The notes under the pieces are model-generated. The model had not been told where the DNA came from. It made no database searches and saw nothing but the letters and a program-made list of their open reading frames with translations. From an uncultured Phycisphaeraceae bacterium (GTDB lineage Bacteria; Planctomycetota; Phycisphaerae; Phycisphaerales; UBA1924): a stretch of 44,083 nt of DNA. A program made the position numbers and the translations under genes. Location: NCBI GenBank assembly GCA_937899905.1, contig CALCCF010000078.1:1-44083 (forward strand), written 5' to 3'. The stretch's first letter is position 1. Every line of letters begins with the position of its first letter. This document shows, one piece after another, positions 28,029 to 35,547 of the stretch.

Positions 28029-28975
28029 CACGCCACGATCTGCTGTGGTGTGGTCACGATCACGTCCGTGCCGCCCGCAGTGCGGAGGGCACCGATCACC
28101 GACGCCAATTGCTCACGCGGCACGGCCGCCTTCACCGCGTAACCCTCTTGACCGTGCAGCGTCGAAACCGTCGGCTGCCGCATGCACGGCAGCGCGGCGA
28201 CCACGGCGTCCAGCCGATCGGCCGACACATTCACCTCGATGAGCGCCCGCTTGCGGGCCTGCAGCACCGAATCGAGTAAGACGGCAAAGTCCTCGATACG
28301 CGTCCGCTTCGACGGGTCGTCCATCGCGGCGACCGACGCATACAGCCGCGTCGACGAGCGCATCACCTCGCCGCACACGGCCAGCCCATTGGCGGCGAGC
28401 GTCGCCCCGGTCGCCACGTTGTCGACGATCGCGTCCGCATCCTCCGGCGGCAGCACCTCGGTCGCGCCATACGAACGCAACACCTGGGCCTCGATGCCCC
28501 GCTCTTCGATCCACCGGCGTGTCAGCGCGACGTACTCGCTGGCGATCACCAGCGGTCGTCCGTCAATCCCTCGCGCCGGCAGCGAGCCGCCGTCGAGCGC
28601 GCCGACTGGCGCCGCAACGACGAGGCGAACCGGATCGAGGCCGGTGTCCAGCAACTCGACGGGCCGCGAGCCAGGCTCTCCCGCGGCGATGTCTTCCTCG
28701 ACCCAATCCGCGCCCGCGAATCCGAAGTCACGCCGACCGATGGCGAGCATCTCCACGATCGCACGCGGCTTGAGCAGTTTGCACTCCACGCCGTTGAGGC
28801 CGAGCTTTGGGCGATACCCACGCTCGCTGCGTCCAACGCTGACGCCCGCAGCACGAATGAGGTCCAGAACGCCATCGTGCATGCGTCCCTTGGGCAGCGC
28901 TAAGTGCAGGTCACCAACGCTCGTGGCGCTTTGCGATTCGGCTTGCGGCTCGATGTCTGTCGAAGCGGATGTCAC
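28028..28975 (-). CDS. hisG: ATP phosphoribosyltransferase, long form
   Basis: A 315-residue enzyme for the first and feedback-inhibited step of histidine synthesis. Motifs: LHLALPKGRMHDGVLDLI, GFAGADWVEED, DPVRLVVAAP, the PRPP-binding region EDADAIVDNVATGATLAANG and a C-terminal regulatory domain (LPCMRQPTVSTLHGQEGYAV and QLASVIGALRTAGGTDVIV). The C-terminal domain marks the long, HisZ-independent form that binds histidine. The GTG at 28975 is chosen because GGGAGG lies five bases upstream. A longer frame begins at GTG 29017 without a comparable site. It is the first structural gene of the operon, after the leader region at 29034-29211. Confidence 0.95.
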   Translation of the reverse strand: MTSASTDIEPQAESQSATSVGDLHLALPKGRMHDGVLDLIRAAGVSVGRSERGYRPKLGLNGVECKLLKPRAIVEMLAIGRRDFGFAGADWVEEDIAAGEPGSRPVELLDTGLDPVRLVVAAPVGALDGGSLPARGIDGRPLVIASEYVALTRRWIEERGIEAQVLRSYGATEVLPPEDADAIVDNVATGATLAANGLAVCGEVMRSSTRLYASVAAMDDPSKRTRIEDFAVLLDSVLQARKRALIEVNVSADRLDAVVAALPCMRQPTVSTLHGQEGYAVKAAVPREQLASVIGALRTAGGTDVIVTTPQQIVA

Positions 28976-29033
28976 ACTGGCCTCCCGGGAAATCGGGTGC
29001 CGGCCTCCGACGCTCACGCTCTGGTGGTCACTC

Positions 29034-29140
29034 GCCCCAGACCGCTAATCGCCGGTTCGGCCGGCGTCTGGTCTCTGGGGCTCGCTCGTTCAGCCCGTCA
29101 GCACACCACAACGCCAAAGCCCCGGTCAACGGGGTGGCTT
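29034..29140 (-). promoter_or_regulatory. Putative histidine attenuator (alternative RNA hairpins)
   Basis: On the minus strand four segments can pair in exclusive ways. Segment 1 CCCCG (29134-29130) pairs with segment 2 CGGGG (29124-29120). Segment 2 GGGGC (29123-29119) can instead pair with segment 3 GCCCC (29081-29077). Segment 3 GCCCCAGA(GA)CC can pair with segment 4 GGTCTGGGGC (29043-29034), a 10-bp stem with a two-base bulge that encloses a further 6-bp hairpin CGCCGG/CCGGCG (29066-29050). The His codons of the leader ORF directly precede segment 1. A ribosome stalled there would block 1 and favour 2:3, freeing transcription. No U-run follows 3:4, so termination or sequestration is not proven. 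Confidence 0.6.
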
Positions 29141-29175
29141 GAATGGGTGTGATGGTGCAATGAGCTGGCTTGCAT
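29098..29175 (-). CDS. hisL: Histidine operon leader peptide
   Basis: A 25-codon ORF upstream of hisG, translating MQASSLHHHTHSSHP and ending VVVC before TGA. Five of residues 7-14 are histidine (codons CAC, CAT, CAC, CAT, CAC at 29157-29134), in a region where no other gene lies. This is the hallmark of an attenuation leader peptide: slow decoding of His codons reports shortage of charged tRNA-His. The ATG lies seven bases after a possible -10 box and GGAG abuts it with no spacing, so translation may begin on a leaderless mRNA. It is too short to be found by ordinary ORF searches. Confidence 0.7.
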   Translation of the reverse strand: MQASSLHHHTHSSHPVDRGFGVVVC

Positions 29176-29182
29176 CTCCAAA

Positions 29183-29211
29183 TCAATACCGAGGCTGGGG
29201 CCCTGGGTCAA
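29183..29211 (-). promoter_or_regulatory. Putative promoter of the his operon
   Basis: On the minus strand TTGACC (29211-29206) and TATTGA (29188-29183) are separated by 17 bases. The -35 matches consensus at five of six positions, the -10 at three. Transcription would start near 29176-29175, at the leader ATG. Confidence 0.45.
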
Positions 29212-29269
29212 TCAGCCGCCGGCGGCACATCGGGTTGACCCTGACTAAACGTCGGATGATCTACCCTCG

Positions 29270-29755
29270 GTGCAAGCGAATGGAGAGGTCTTCGAAGGCG
29301 TGCTGGAGCCCGTGCTGACATTCGCCGAGTCCCACCAAGGCCTCCTCTGGTCCGTGGGGATCGCCTCGGCCGCGGTCTTTGTCGCAAGCCTCGTCGCGAT
29401 GCCCTGGCTCATCGCGTTGATCCCCGCTGACTACTTCGCCCATGAGCAACGCCCGCCCAGCCGATGGGCCCACCTCCACCCGGTGCTGCGGTTCGTCGTG
29501 TTCGTTGCCCGCAATATCGTCGGCACGCTGCTCGTGCTCGCGGGCATCGCCATGCTCATGCTGCCGGGCCAGGGCATACTCACGATCGTCGTCGGCTTCC
29601 TCGTGCTGGACATGCCCGGCAAGTACACTCTTGAGCGCTGGATCGTTGGGAAGCGCATGGTGCACAAGCCGCTGAACTGGATCCGAGCGAAGCGCGGCCG
29701 CACAGCACTCCAGATCTATCAACACGCACACCCCCAGGAGAGCCCGAACCCATGA
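29270..29755 (+). CDS. PGPGW-type transmembrane protein
   Basis: A 161-residue membrane protein. Hydrophobic segments lie near 27-50 (VGIASAAVFVASLVAMPWLI), 72-95 (VLRFVVFVARNIVGTLLVLA) and 95-115. The signature LMLPGQGILTIVVGFLVLDM followed by PGK matches the PGPGW family of small transmembrane proteins, whose role is unknown. The start is GTG at 29270; no clear Shine-Dalgarno site is seen. The gene is divergent from the his operon. It overlaps the cupin gene by ATGA, so it probably belongs with the cupin and pirin genes. Confidence 0.7.
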   Translation: MQANGEVFEGVLEPVLTFAESHQGLLWSVGIASAAVFVASLVAMPWLIALIPADYFAHEQRPPSRWAHLHPVLRFVVFVARNIVGTLLVLAGIAMLMLPGQGILTIVVGFLVLDMPGKYTLERWIVGKRMVHKPLNWIRAKRGRTALQIYQHAHPQESPNP

Positions 29756-30111
29756 ACGCCATAAGCCTTCGAGACAAGCTCGGCGAGTTCGACGAGACCT
29801 GGTCGCCGCGCATCATCGCCGAGCTCAACGGCCAGCATGTCAAGCTCGCCAAGCTCGAGGGCGAGTTCGTGTGGCACGCGCACGCCGACGAGGACGAGTT
29901 GTTCTACGTCGTCGAGGGAGAACTGATCATGAAGCTGCGCGATCGCGAGGTGCCGCTCAAGGCCGGAGACGTGTTCGTCGTGCCCAGAGGTGTCGAGCAC
30001 TGCCCCTTCGCGCCCACCGGTGCCTCGGTTATGCTGTTCGAGCCCGCGAGCACCAAACACACCGGCGAGGTCGAGCATGAGCGTACCGTCCACGATCAGC
30101 CCCGTATCTGA
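29752..30111 (+). CDS. Cupin-domain protein
   Basis: A 119-residue single-domain cupin. Motif 1 reads WHAHADEDELFYVVEGELIM with the metal ligands His, His and Glu. Motif 2 reads AGDVFVVPRGVEHCPF with the fourth His ligand. Small cupins bind a metal and may act as oxygenases, isomerases or ligand sensors; the substrate cannot be told. The ATG overlaps the stop of the membrane protein gene. The pirin gene, itself a double cupin, starts 21 bases later. Confidence 0.85.
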   Translation: MNAISLRDKLGEFDETWSPRIIAELNGQHVKLAKLEGEFVWHAHADEDELFYVVEGELIMKLRDREVPLKAGDVFVVPRGVEHCPFAPTGASVMLFEPASTKHTGEVEHERTVHDQPRI

Positions 30112-30132
30112 CGCCAGGACTTTGGAGCACCC

Positions 30133-30957
30133 ATGAGCTGGCTGCCATCGAGCGACCCAAGCTGCACGACCGACTGCCCCGAGGCGGTCGAGATGGTCAT
30201 CATCCCGCGTGTCAGCGACATCGGTGGGTTCGAGGTCCGCCGGGCGTTGCCGTTTCGATCCCGACGCATGGTCGGCCCGTTCATCTTCTGGGATCAGATG
30301 GGCCCGGGCGAGTTCCTTTCGGGCCGCGGGCTGGACGTCCGCCCCCACCCGCACATCGGCCTGTCGACGATCACCTACCTCGTCGAGGGCTCGATCGACC
30401 ACAAGGACTCGCTGGGCACCGACAAGCGCATCCTGCCGGGCGACGTCAACCTCATGACCGCCGGGCGGGGCATCACACACTCCGAGCGCACCGGCGAGGA
30501 CGTCCGGCTGAACCCTTCGCGCATCTTCGGCATCCAGAGCTGGGTCGCCCAGCCCAAGGCCCATGAGGACGACCAGCCCGCGTTCGTCCACGCCGCCAAA
30601 GCCGACCTGCCCACGTTTGAGGATCAGGGCGTCACCGGCCGGATCGTCCTCGGCGAGTTCCAGGGCGTGGCCTCGCCCGTCGAAACACAGTGGCCGACGC
30701 TCTACGTCGATGTTGCGCTCGAGGCCGGCTCGCGGCTGACCATCCCGGCGACCACCGAGGAGCGGGCGCTTTACGCGACTACCGGCGAGATCGAGATCGC
30801 CGACACGCGGTACGAACCTCAGCAGATGCTCGTGCTCAAGCCCGGTCAGACAGTGTGCGTTCAGGCACGAACACCAACCCGACTCATGATCCTCGGTGGT
30901 GCCACGATGGACGGCCCACGCTACATCTTGTGGAACTTCGTCTCCTCCTCGAATTAA
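30133..30957 (+). CDS. Pirin family protein
   Basis: A 274-residue bicupin of the pirin family. The conserved N-terminal cupin is complete: PFIFWDQMGPGEF, RPHPHIGLSTITYLVEGSID with two metal His, HKDSLGT, and the fourth-ligand region LMTAGRGITHSERTGED with His and Glu. The C-terminal cupin (pirin_C) spans about residues 160-274. Some pirins have quercetin 2,3-dioxygenase activity and others act as redox-sensing partners; neither can be assigned here. A GGAG site lies upstream of the ATG. Confidence 0.9.
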   Translation: MSWLPSSDPSCTTDCPEAVEMVIIPRVSDIGGFEVRRALPFRSRRMVGPFIFWDQMGPGEFLSGRGLDVRPHPHIGLSTITYLVEGSIDHKDSLGTDKRILPGDVNLMTAGRGITHSERTGEDVRLNPSRIFGIQSWVAQPKAHEDDQPAFVHAAKADLPTFEDQGVTGRIVLGEFQGVASPVETQWPTLYVDVALEAGSRLTIPATTEERALYATTGEIEIADTRYEPQQMLVLKPGQTVCVQARTPTRLMILGGATMDGPRYILWNFVSSSN

Positions 30958-31268
30958 CGCCTGCATGAAGCCACACGACTCTGGCAAGAAGGCGGGTTTC
31001 CAGCAGTGATTGGCGATGATGGCGAGCCGATCGCGATGACGGGATAGCGCACTTTTTCTGCGAGTTTTCTAAGCGTCGTGCCCGCATGCGCTTGCATCGA
31101 GTTCGTACACACTAGTTCGCGTTTTGCACGCACGAACATGGGTGAAAACGCGTCGCGCGCGTGAAGCGCGACGGGCCAGCTTTCCTAAAGACTCTCCATG
31201 GACCGGGCCGCGCGCAGGGAGGCGCGTGGGCGGAGAGAAGCAGAACAGATCCCGTCGTGGAGGTGCCC
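30958..31268. other. Intergenic region before the Tol-like operon
   Basis: 311 bases without a convincing gene. It contains a T-rich stretch at about 31049-31070 that could help end pirin transcription, though I see no strong stem before it. It also holds a perfect 8-bp hairpin CGTCGCGC/GCGCGACG with a 7-base loop at 31151-31173, in the likely 5' leader of the TPR gene. A frame open from 31161 runs into the TPR gene but looks non-coding. No promoter is clear. Confidence 0.5.
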
Positions 31269-34200
31269 ATGCGCGCCCGTCTCGCGATCGCGGTGGTGGC
31301 CGCCGTTTCGGCGTCCGCCTTAGCTCAGGATGGCTCACGGTCGCTGCGGACGGCCAACGGCATGCTCCAACGCGGCCTGTACGACCAGGCCGCGGCCGAG
31401 TACGCCGACGCGCTGCGCGCGCTCGACGAACCGGCGGCGCGTGACGAAGCGCGCTACGGCCTCGCCGTTGCGCGCTTTAACCTCGGCCAGAACCGCCAGG
31501 CCCTCGAAGCGCTCGGCCGCCTGGAACGTGGGTCTCGGTTTGAGTTCAGAGCCGACGCCGATGTGCTGCGACTGCACGTGCTCATGCGGCTCAAGGACTA
31601 CGCGCGCGCTGCGGACGCGGCCGATACGGCCGTGCGCCACCGAGACCACGCCGCCTGGCCCGGCACGGCTTCGCTCCAGATCGAGGCGTTGGCCCGCGCC
31701 GGCCGACATACCCAGGCTGTCCAGGCATACGACAACCATGCCGAGCGGATCGCCGAGGACAACGCCGCGTTTCGGCGGGCTTCCTTCTTCGCCGGAATAT
31801 CGCAGAACGCTCAGGCCCGTCGAACGGCCGATCACGCGCGAGCCGCCGAGTGGTTCGAGCGCGCGATCCCTCGACGCGGCGTGGACGAACTCGCGTCACT
31901 GGCCATGCTCGAACGCGCCAACGCCCTGCGGCGGGCCAAGCTCGAAGAGGAGGCCATCGGCGCCTATCAACGAACGATGTCGCAGGGCAGCGAGCGTGTA
32001 CGTCCCGACGCCATGCTCGCGCTCGGATCGCTCTTGCGCACGCGTGGCCAGAGCGATGCGGCCGCCGACCTCCTGACCACACTGGCCGACCAGCACCCCC
32101 GGCACGAGCCGGGCATCACGCAATACGAGCTGGGCCTTGCGCTACTCGACGACGATCGCCCGCGCGAAGCTACCCGAGCCCTCGACCGCGCCGAGCGTTC
32201 CGCCGACGACGCGTTGCAGGACGACATCGCGTACTGGCGTGCGAAGGCCGATCTGCGTCGCGATCGATCGGCCGAAGCAGCAGAGCGACTGAAGCGTGCG
32301 CTCGACGAGCACCGACGGAGCCCGCTGCGAGCCGAGATGCGATACGACCTTGCCGTGGCGCTCCAGCGGGGTGGCGAGACCGAGGCCGCGGCGGACGCGT
32401 TCGCGACGTACCTCCGCGATCATGGCGACCACGCGATGGCCGCCGATGCGCTCTACGCCCAGGCCTCGCTCACGCTGGAAGCCGGTGATACGGACGCCGC
32501 CGCGGCGCTGGCCGATCGATTCATCGAGTCGTTCCCAAGGCACCGACTCAACCCAGGCGCTCGTTTCATCCGCGGGGAGTCGGCCTATCGCGCTGGCGAT
32601 CATGAGAGCGCAGCCGGCGACTTCGCGACGCTCGTCGATTCGGCAGACGCGCAGCTCGCCGAGCGCTCTCGATATCGCTTGGGCATGAGCCTGCACGCGC
32701 TCGGACGCAGCGTCGATGCCATGAAGCACCTGCGCGCGGTCGTGGTTGGCCCGGAAACCAAGCCCGAGTTCCGGCCGGCCCTGTTCACGCTCGCAGACAT
32801 CGCGTTCGAAGACTCGCGGTGGCCCGAAGCGGAGCGTGGTTACGGCCAGTATATCGAAGCCGCCGGCCGCTCTGGCCCACAGTCCGAGTCCGCAACGTTC
32901 AAGCTCGCGTTGTCTCGCCTCCGCCAGAACAACCTCGATTCTGGCATCGAGGCGCTGCAACAGGTCTTGTCCTCCTGGCCACAGGGGCGCCACGCCGCGC
33001 ACGCCGGGTTCGAGCTGGGCCAGGCGCTCGTGCTCATGGGCGAGGACGCGCAGGCGGATCGCGTGCTGCAACGCCTGATCGCCCAGCACGGCGAGTCACG
33101 CTTCGCCCCGCACGCGTACCGGCATCTCGCCGCGATCGCCAGCAGGCAGGGCGACGCCGAGCGCGCAGCAGATCTCTATGCCCTAGCCGCGTCGGCCGGC
33201 GGAAACGACATGGCGCGCTCCATCGCGGTCGATCGCGCCCGCGTGCTGCTCAACGCCGGTCGCCCCGACGACGCCGCCGACATCCTCCGAGGTATGCCCA
33301 GCGTCGCGCAAGCCTGGCGTGTGATCGCGCTGAGCAGAGCCGGGAACCACGAGGACGCGACCGAACTCAGCGACGACTTCGAAGTCGACGAGATCGGCTT
33401 CGACGCCAACACCCGTGCGATCTACGACTACGCGCTCGCCAAGAGCCTCATCGAGCTCGGCCGCCAAACCGAAGCCGAACCAAGCCTCGCCCGCGCCGCA
33501 CAATCCGATTCCCCCACCGCCCCCTTCGCGGCACTCGACCTCGCCGAGTTACAGATCCAACGCAAGCAATTCGCCGAAGCGGCGTCGCTGCTGGAGCCCT
33601 TCGCAGCCGCAGCAGACATCGACGACTCGGTTCGCGCAAGCGCCGCCTACAAGGCCGCGTGGTCGCGGTACCAGCTCGGTGAGCATCGCGCCGTCGTGAG
33701 CCTGCTCGACAACCGCGACCTCGGCACGCTCGCCGGACCGGGCGCCATGCTCCTCGGCGAGTCGCTTCTCGCGCTCAAACGCAGCAAGGATGCGGCCGCC
33801 CAGTTCGACGTCGCCTTACGAGATCAATCCAGCGACGTCGACAGCGACGCGGCACTGCTCCGCCTCGGCGAGGCCCAAGCCGCTGCTCAAGATTGGCGTC
33901 TGAGCCAACGGGCCTACGAACGCCATCGCCGCGAGCACCCGCGATCACCCCGGTGGTACATGGCCGAGTTCGGCATCGGCTGGGCGCTTGAGAATGGGAA
34001 GAACCAGCGCGAGGCAATCGCACACTACCGCACCGTGGCCGACAAGCACAAGGGCGAGACCGCCGCCCGCGCACAGTTCCAGCTCGGAGAGTGCCTATTC
34101 GCGCTCGGAGAGCACGAAGAGGCCGTCCGCGAGCTGCTCCGCGTCGACATCCTGCACGCCGCACCGAAATGGAGCGCCGCAGCGCTGTATGAGGCCGGCC

Positions 34201-34358
34201 GATGCTTCGAGGCGATGTCCAAGATCGGCGAGGCCCGCGCGCAGTATCGCGAAGTGCGCGAGCGATTCCCCGAGAGCCCCTGGGCGACCGCGGCGGGCGA
34301 ACGGCTCGCCGCCATCGCTGGCCCCGGCGGCACACGAACCAGCGAGCGAGGAGGCTAA
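31269..34358 (+). CDS. Secreted tetratricopeptide repeat protein of the Tol-like operon
   Basis: A 1029-residue exported protein. The ATG at 31269 follows GTGGAGGTGCCC and begins a clean signal peptide, MRARLAIAVVAAVSASALAQ. The mature part is almost entirely helical TPR or Sel1-like repeats; examples are GLYDQAAAEYADALRALDEP and EHEEAVRELLRVDILHAAPK near the end. There is no transmembrane segment after the signal peptide, so it should be periplasmic or lipoprotein-like without a lipobox. Position directly before TolQ/TolR-like genes parallels CpoB/YbgF, a TPR protein of Tol systems, but it is about four times longer. It may act as a scaffold for envelope complexes (inference). The stop is three bases before the GTG of the next gene. 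Confidence 0.8.
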   Translation: MRARLAIAVVAAVSASALAQDGSRSLRTANGMLQRGLYDQAAAEYADALRALDEPAARDEARYGLAVARFNLGQNRQALEALGRLERGSRFEFRADADVLRLHVLMRLKDYARAADAADTAVRHRDHAAWPGTASLQIEALARAGRHTQAVQAYDNHAERIAEDNAAFRRASFFAGISQNAQARRTADHARAAEWFERAIPRRGVDELASLAMLERANALRRAKLEEEAIGAYQRTMSQGSERVRPDAMLALGSLLRTRGQSDAAADLLTTLADQHPRHEPGITQYELGLALLDDDRPREATRALDRAERSADDALQDDIAYWRAKADLRRDRSAEAAERLKRALDEHRRSPLRAEMRYDLAVALQRGGETEAAADAFATYLRDHGDHAMAADALYAQASLTLEAGDTDAAAALADRFIESFPRHRLNPGARFIRGESAYRAGDHESAAGDFATLVDSADAQLAERSRYRLGMSLHALGRSVDAMKHLRAVVVGPETKPEFRPALFTLADIAFEDSRWPEAERGYGQYIEAAGRSGPQSESATFKLALSRLRQNNLDSGIEALQQVLSSWPQGRHAAHAGFELGQALVLMGEDAQADRVLQRLIAQHGESRFAPHAYRHLAAIASRQGDAERAADLYALAASAGGNDMARSIAVDRARVLLNAGRPDDAADILRGMPSVAQAWRVIALSRAGNHEDATELSDDFEVDEIGFDANTRAIYDYALAKSLIELGRQTEAEPSLARAAQSDSPTAPFAALDLAELQIQRKQFAEAASLLEPFAAAADIDDSVRASAAYKAAWSRYQLGEHRAVVSLLDNRDLGTLAGPGAMLLGESLLALKRSKDAAAQFDVALRDQSSDVDSDAALLRLGEAQAAAQDWRLSQRAYERHRREHPRSPRWYMAEFGIGWALENGKNQREAIAHYRTVADKHKGETAARAQFQLGECLFALGEHEEAVRELLRVDILHAAPKWSAAALYEAGRCFEAMSKIGEARAQYREVRERFPESPWATAAGERLAAIAGPGGTRTSERGG

Positions 34359-34361
34359 CCC

Positions 34362-35126
34362 GTGCTCTCGAACACACCCTTGGACTCTGTAACCTCACTC
34401 CTCGCCCAAGCCGCAACACCATCGGTCTTCGAGCTCGCCACCAAGGGCGGGATCATGATGATCCCGATCACCCTGTGCTCGCTCGTCGTGGTCGCCGTCG
34501 TGCTCGAACGCTTGGCCGTGCTGCGTTTGCCCCGTGTCATTGTGCCGGGCTTCGAGAAGAAGCTGCACGACGCGATGGAAACGAGAGACACGGAACAGGC
34601 ACGCGCGGTTTGCAAGAAGAACGACAGCCCCGCCGCTCGAGTCATCGCCGCGGGGCTCGACAAGCTCGGCCACTCGAACGAGGTCGTCGAGAAGCATCTG
34701 ACGGCCGCGGGCGAGAACGAGCTATTCCTGCTCCGCCGCCGCCTGCGCGTGCTCACGGTCATCGCGGCCGTCGCCCCACTGCTCGGGCTCACCGGCACGA
34801 TCTTCGGCATGATCCGCGCGTTCCAGACCGTCGCGATCTCGGGCGACAGCCTGGGCAAGGCCGAACTCCTCGCGGGCGGCATCTACGAGGCCATGATCAC
34901 CACCGCCGCCGGCCTGCTCGTCGCCATGCCCACCATCATTTTCTATCACTGGCTGTCGTCCAAGGTCGATCGGCTGGCCCGCGAGCTCGATCGCATCGCC
35001 GTCGACTTCGTCGAGCGATACGTGCTCGAGCGCCCGCCCGCACCGAAGTTCGCTTCACCAAGTCAGAACGGCGCTGTCCCCGTCAGTTCGGTGAACGAGC
35101 CAATGCCCGCCGGCGTGGAGGGCTGA
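34362..35126 (+). CDS. MotA/TolQ/ExbB proton channel family protein
   Basis: A 254-residue inner-membrane protein that would use the proton gradient as the pentameric stator of a Tol/Exb motor. Three membrane segments: residues about 28-50 (GGIMMIPITLCSLVVVAVVL), 128-152 (VAPLLGLTGTIFGMIRAFQT) and 168-190 (AMITTAAGLLVAMPTIIFYH). The family motif GLTGTIFGMI is intact. The cytoplasmic loop (residues 55-125) is the usual length. The start is GTG at 34362 with a strong GAGGAGG site. It lies next to the TolR/ExbD-like gene. Confidence 0.92.
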   Translation: MLSNTPLDSVTSLLAQAATPSVFELATKGGIMMIPITLCSLVVVAVVLERLAVLRLPRVIVPGFEKKLHDAMETRDTEQARAVCKKNDSPAARVIAAGLDKLGHSNEVVEKHLTAAGENELFLLRRRLRVLTVIAAVAPLLGLTGTIFGMIRAFQTVAISGDSLGKAELLAGGIYEAMITTAAGLLVAMPTIIFYHWLSSKVDRLARELDRIAVDFVERYVLERPPAPKFASPSQNGAVPVSSVNEPMPAGVEG

Positions 35127-35129
35127 TCG

Positions 35130-35543
35130 ATGCTGATCGGCAAGAAGCGCAACGAGGATGCCCCGAGCATCGAGATGACGCCGATCATCGACATGGTGTT
35201 CTTGCTGCTCATCTTCTTCCTGGTCGCCACGACGTACCAGCAGAGCGAGCGCGAGCTTGCGATCGCGCTCCCCGAAGCCGAGGCGGCAGGCCCGATCTCG
35301 ACCATGCTGCGCGAGATCATCATCAACATCAACGCCCAGGGCGAGATCATCGTCGGCGGGCAGGCTATCTCGCTCGAGGAACTGCGCTCACTCGTCGCCG
35401 ATGCCGTGCAAGTGAACCCGGACCAGAAGGTCTCGGTGCGCGGCGACAAGGACCTGCCCTACGGCACGATCGCCCGCGTGCTCGACGTGTGCAAGGCCGC
35501 CGGCGCCCAGCAGCCCTTCCTTGATACCGTTCCGCTTGGGTGA
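35130..35543 (+). CDS. ExbD/TolR family biopolymer transport protein
   Basis: A 137-residue bitopic protein. The short cytoplasmic tail includes SIEMTPIIDMVFLLLIFFLV; the Asp in IDM lies in the single membrane helix and is the conserved proton-carrying residue. The periplasmic domain (about 60-137) has the TolR fold pattern IIININAQGEIIVGGQAIS and VSVRGDKDLPYGTIARVLDV. It pairs with the adjacent TolQ/ExbB protein. Its end overlaps or nearly touches the next gene. Confidence 0.93.
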   Translation: MLIGKKRNEDAPSIEMTPIIDMVFLLLIFFLVATTYQQSERELAIALPEAEAAGPISTMLREIIININAQGEIIVGGQAISLEELRSLVADAVQVNPDQKVSVRGDKDLPYGTIARVLDVCKAAGAQQPFLDTVPLG

Positions 35544-35547
35544 TGCC

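Noticed and set aside
29235-29265. Plus-strand promoter TTGACC...TCTACC for the PGPGW gene
   Set aside because: Spacing of 19 bases and poor -10 match; possible but not better than chance here.
30965-31009. 14-codon ORF after the pirin gene as a second leader peptide
   Set aside because: It has no ribosome site, no run of regulatory codons and no alternative hairpins after it.
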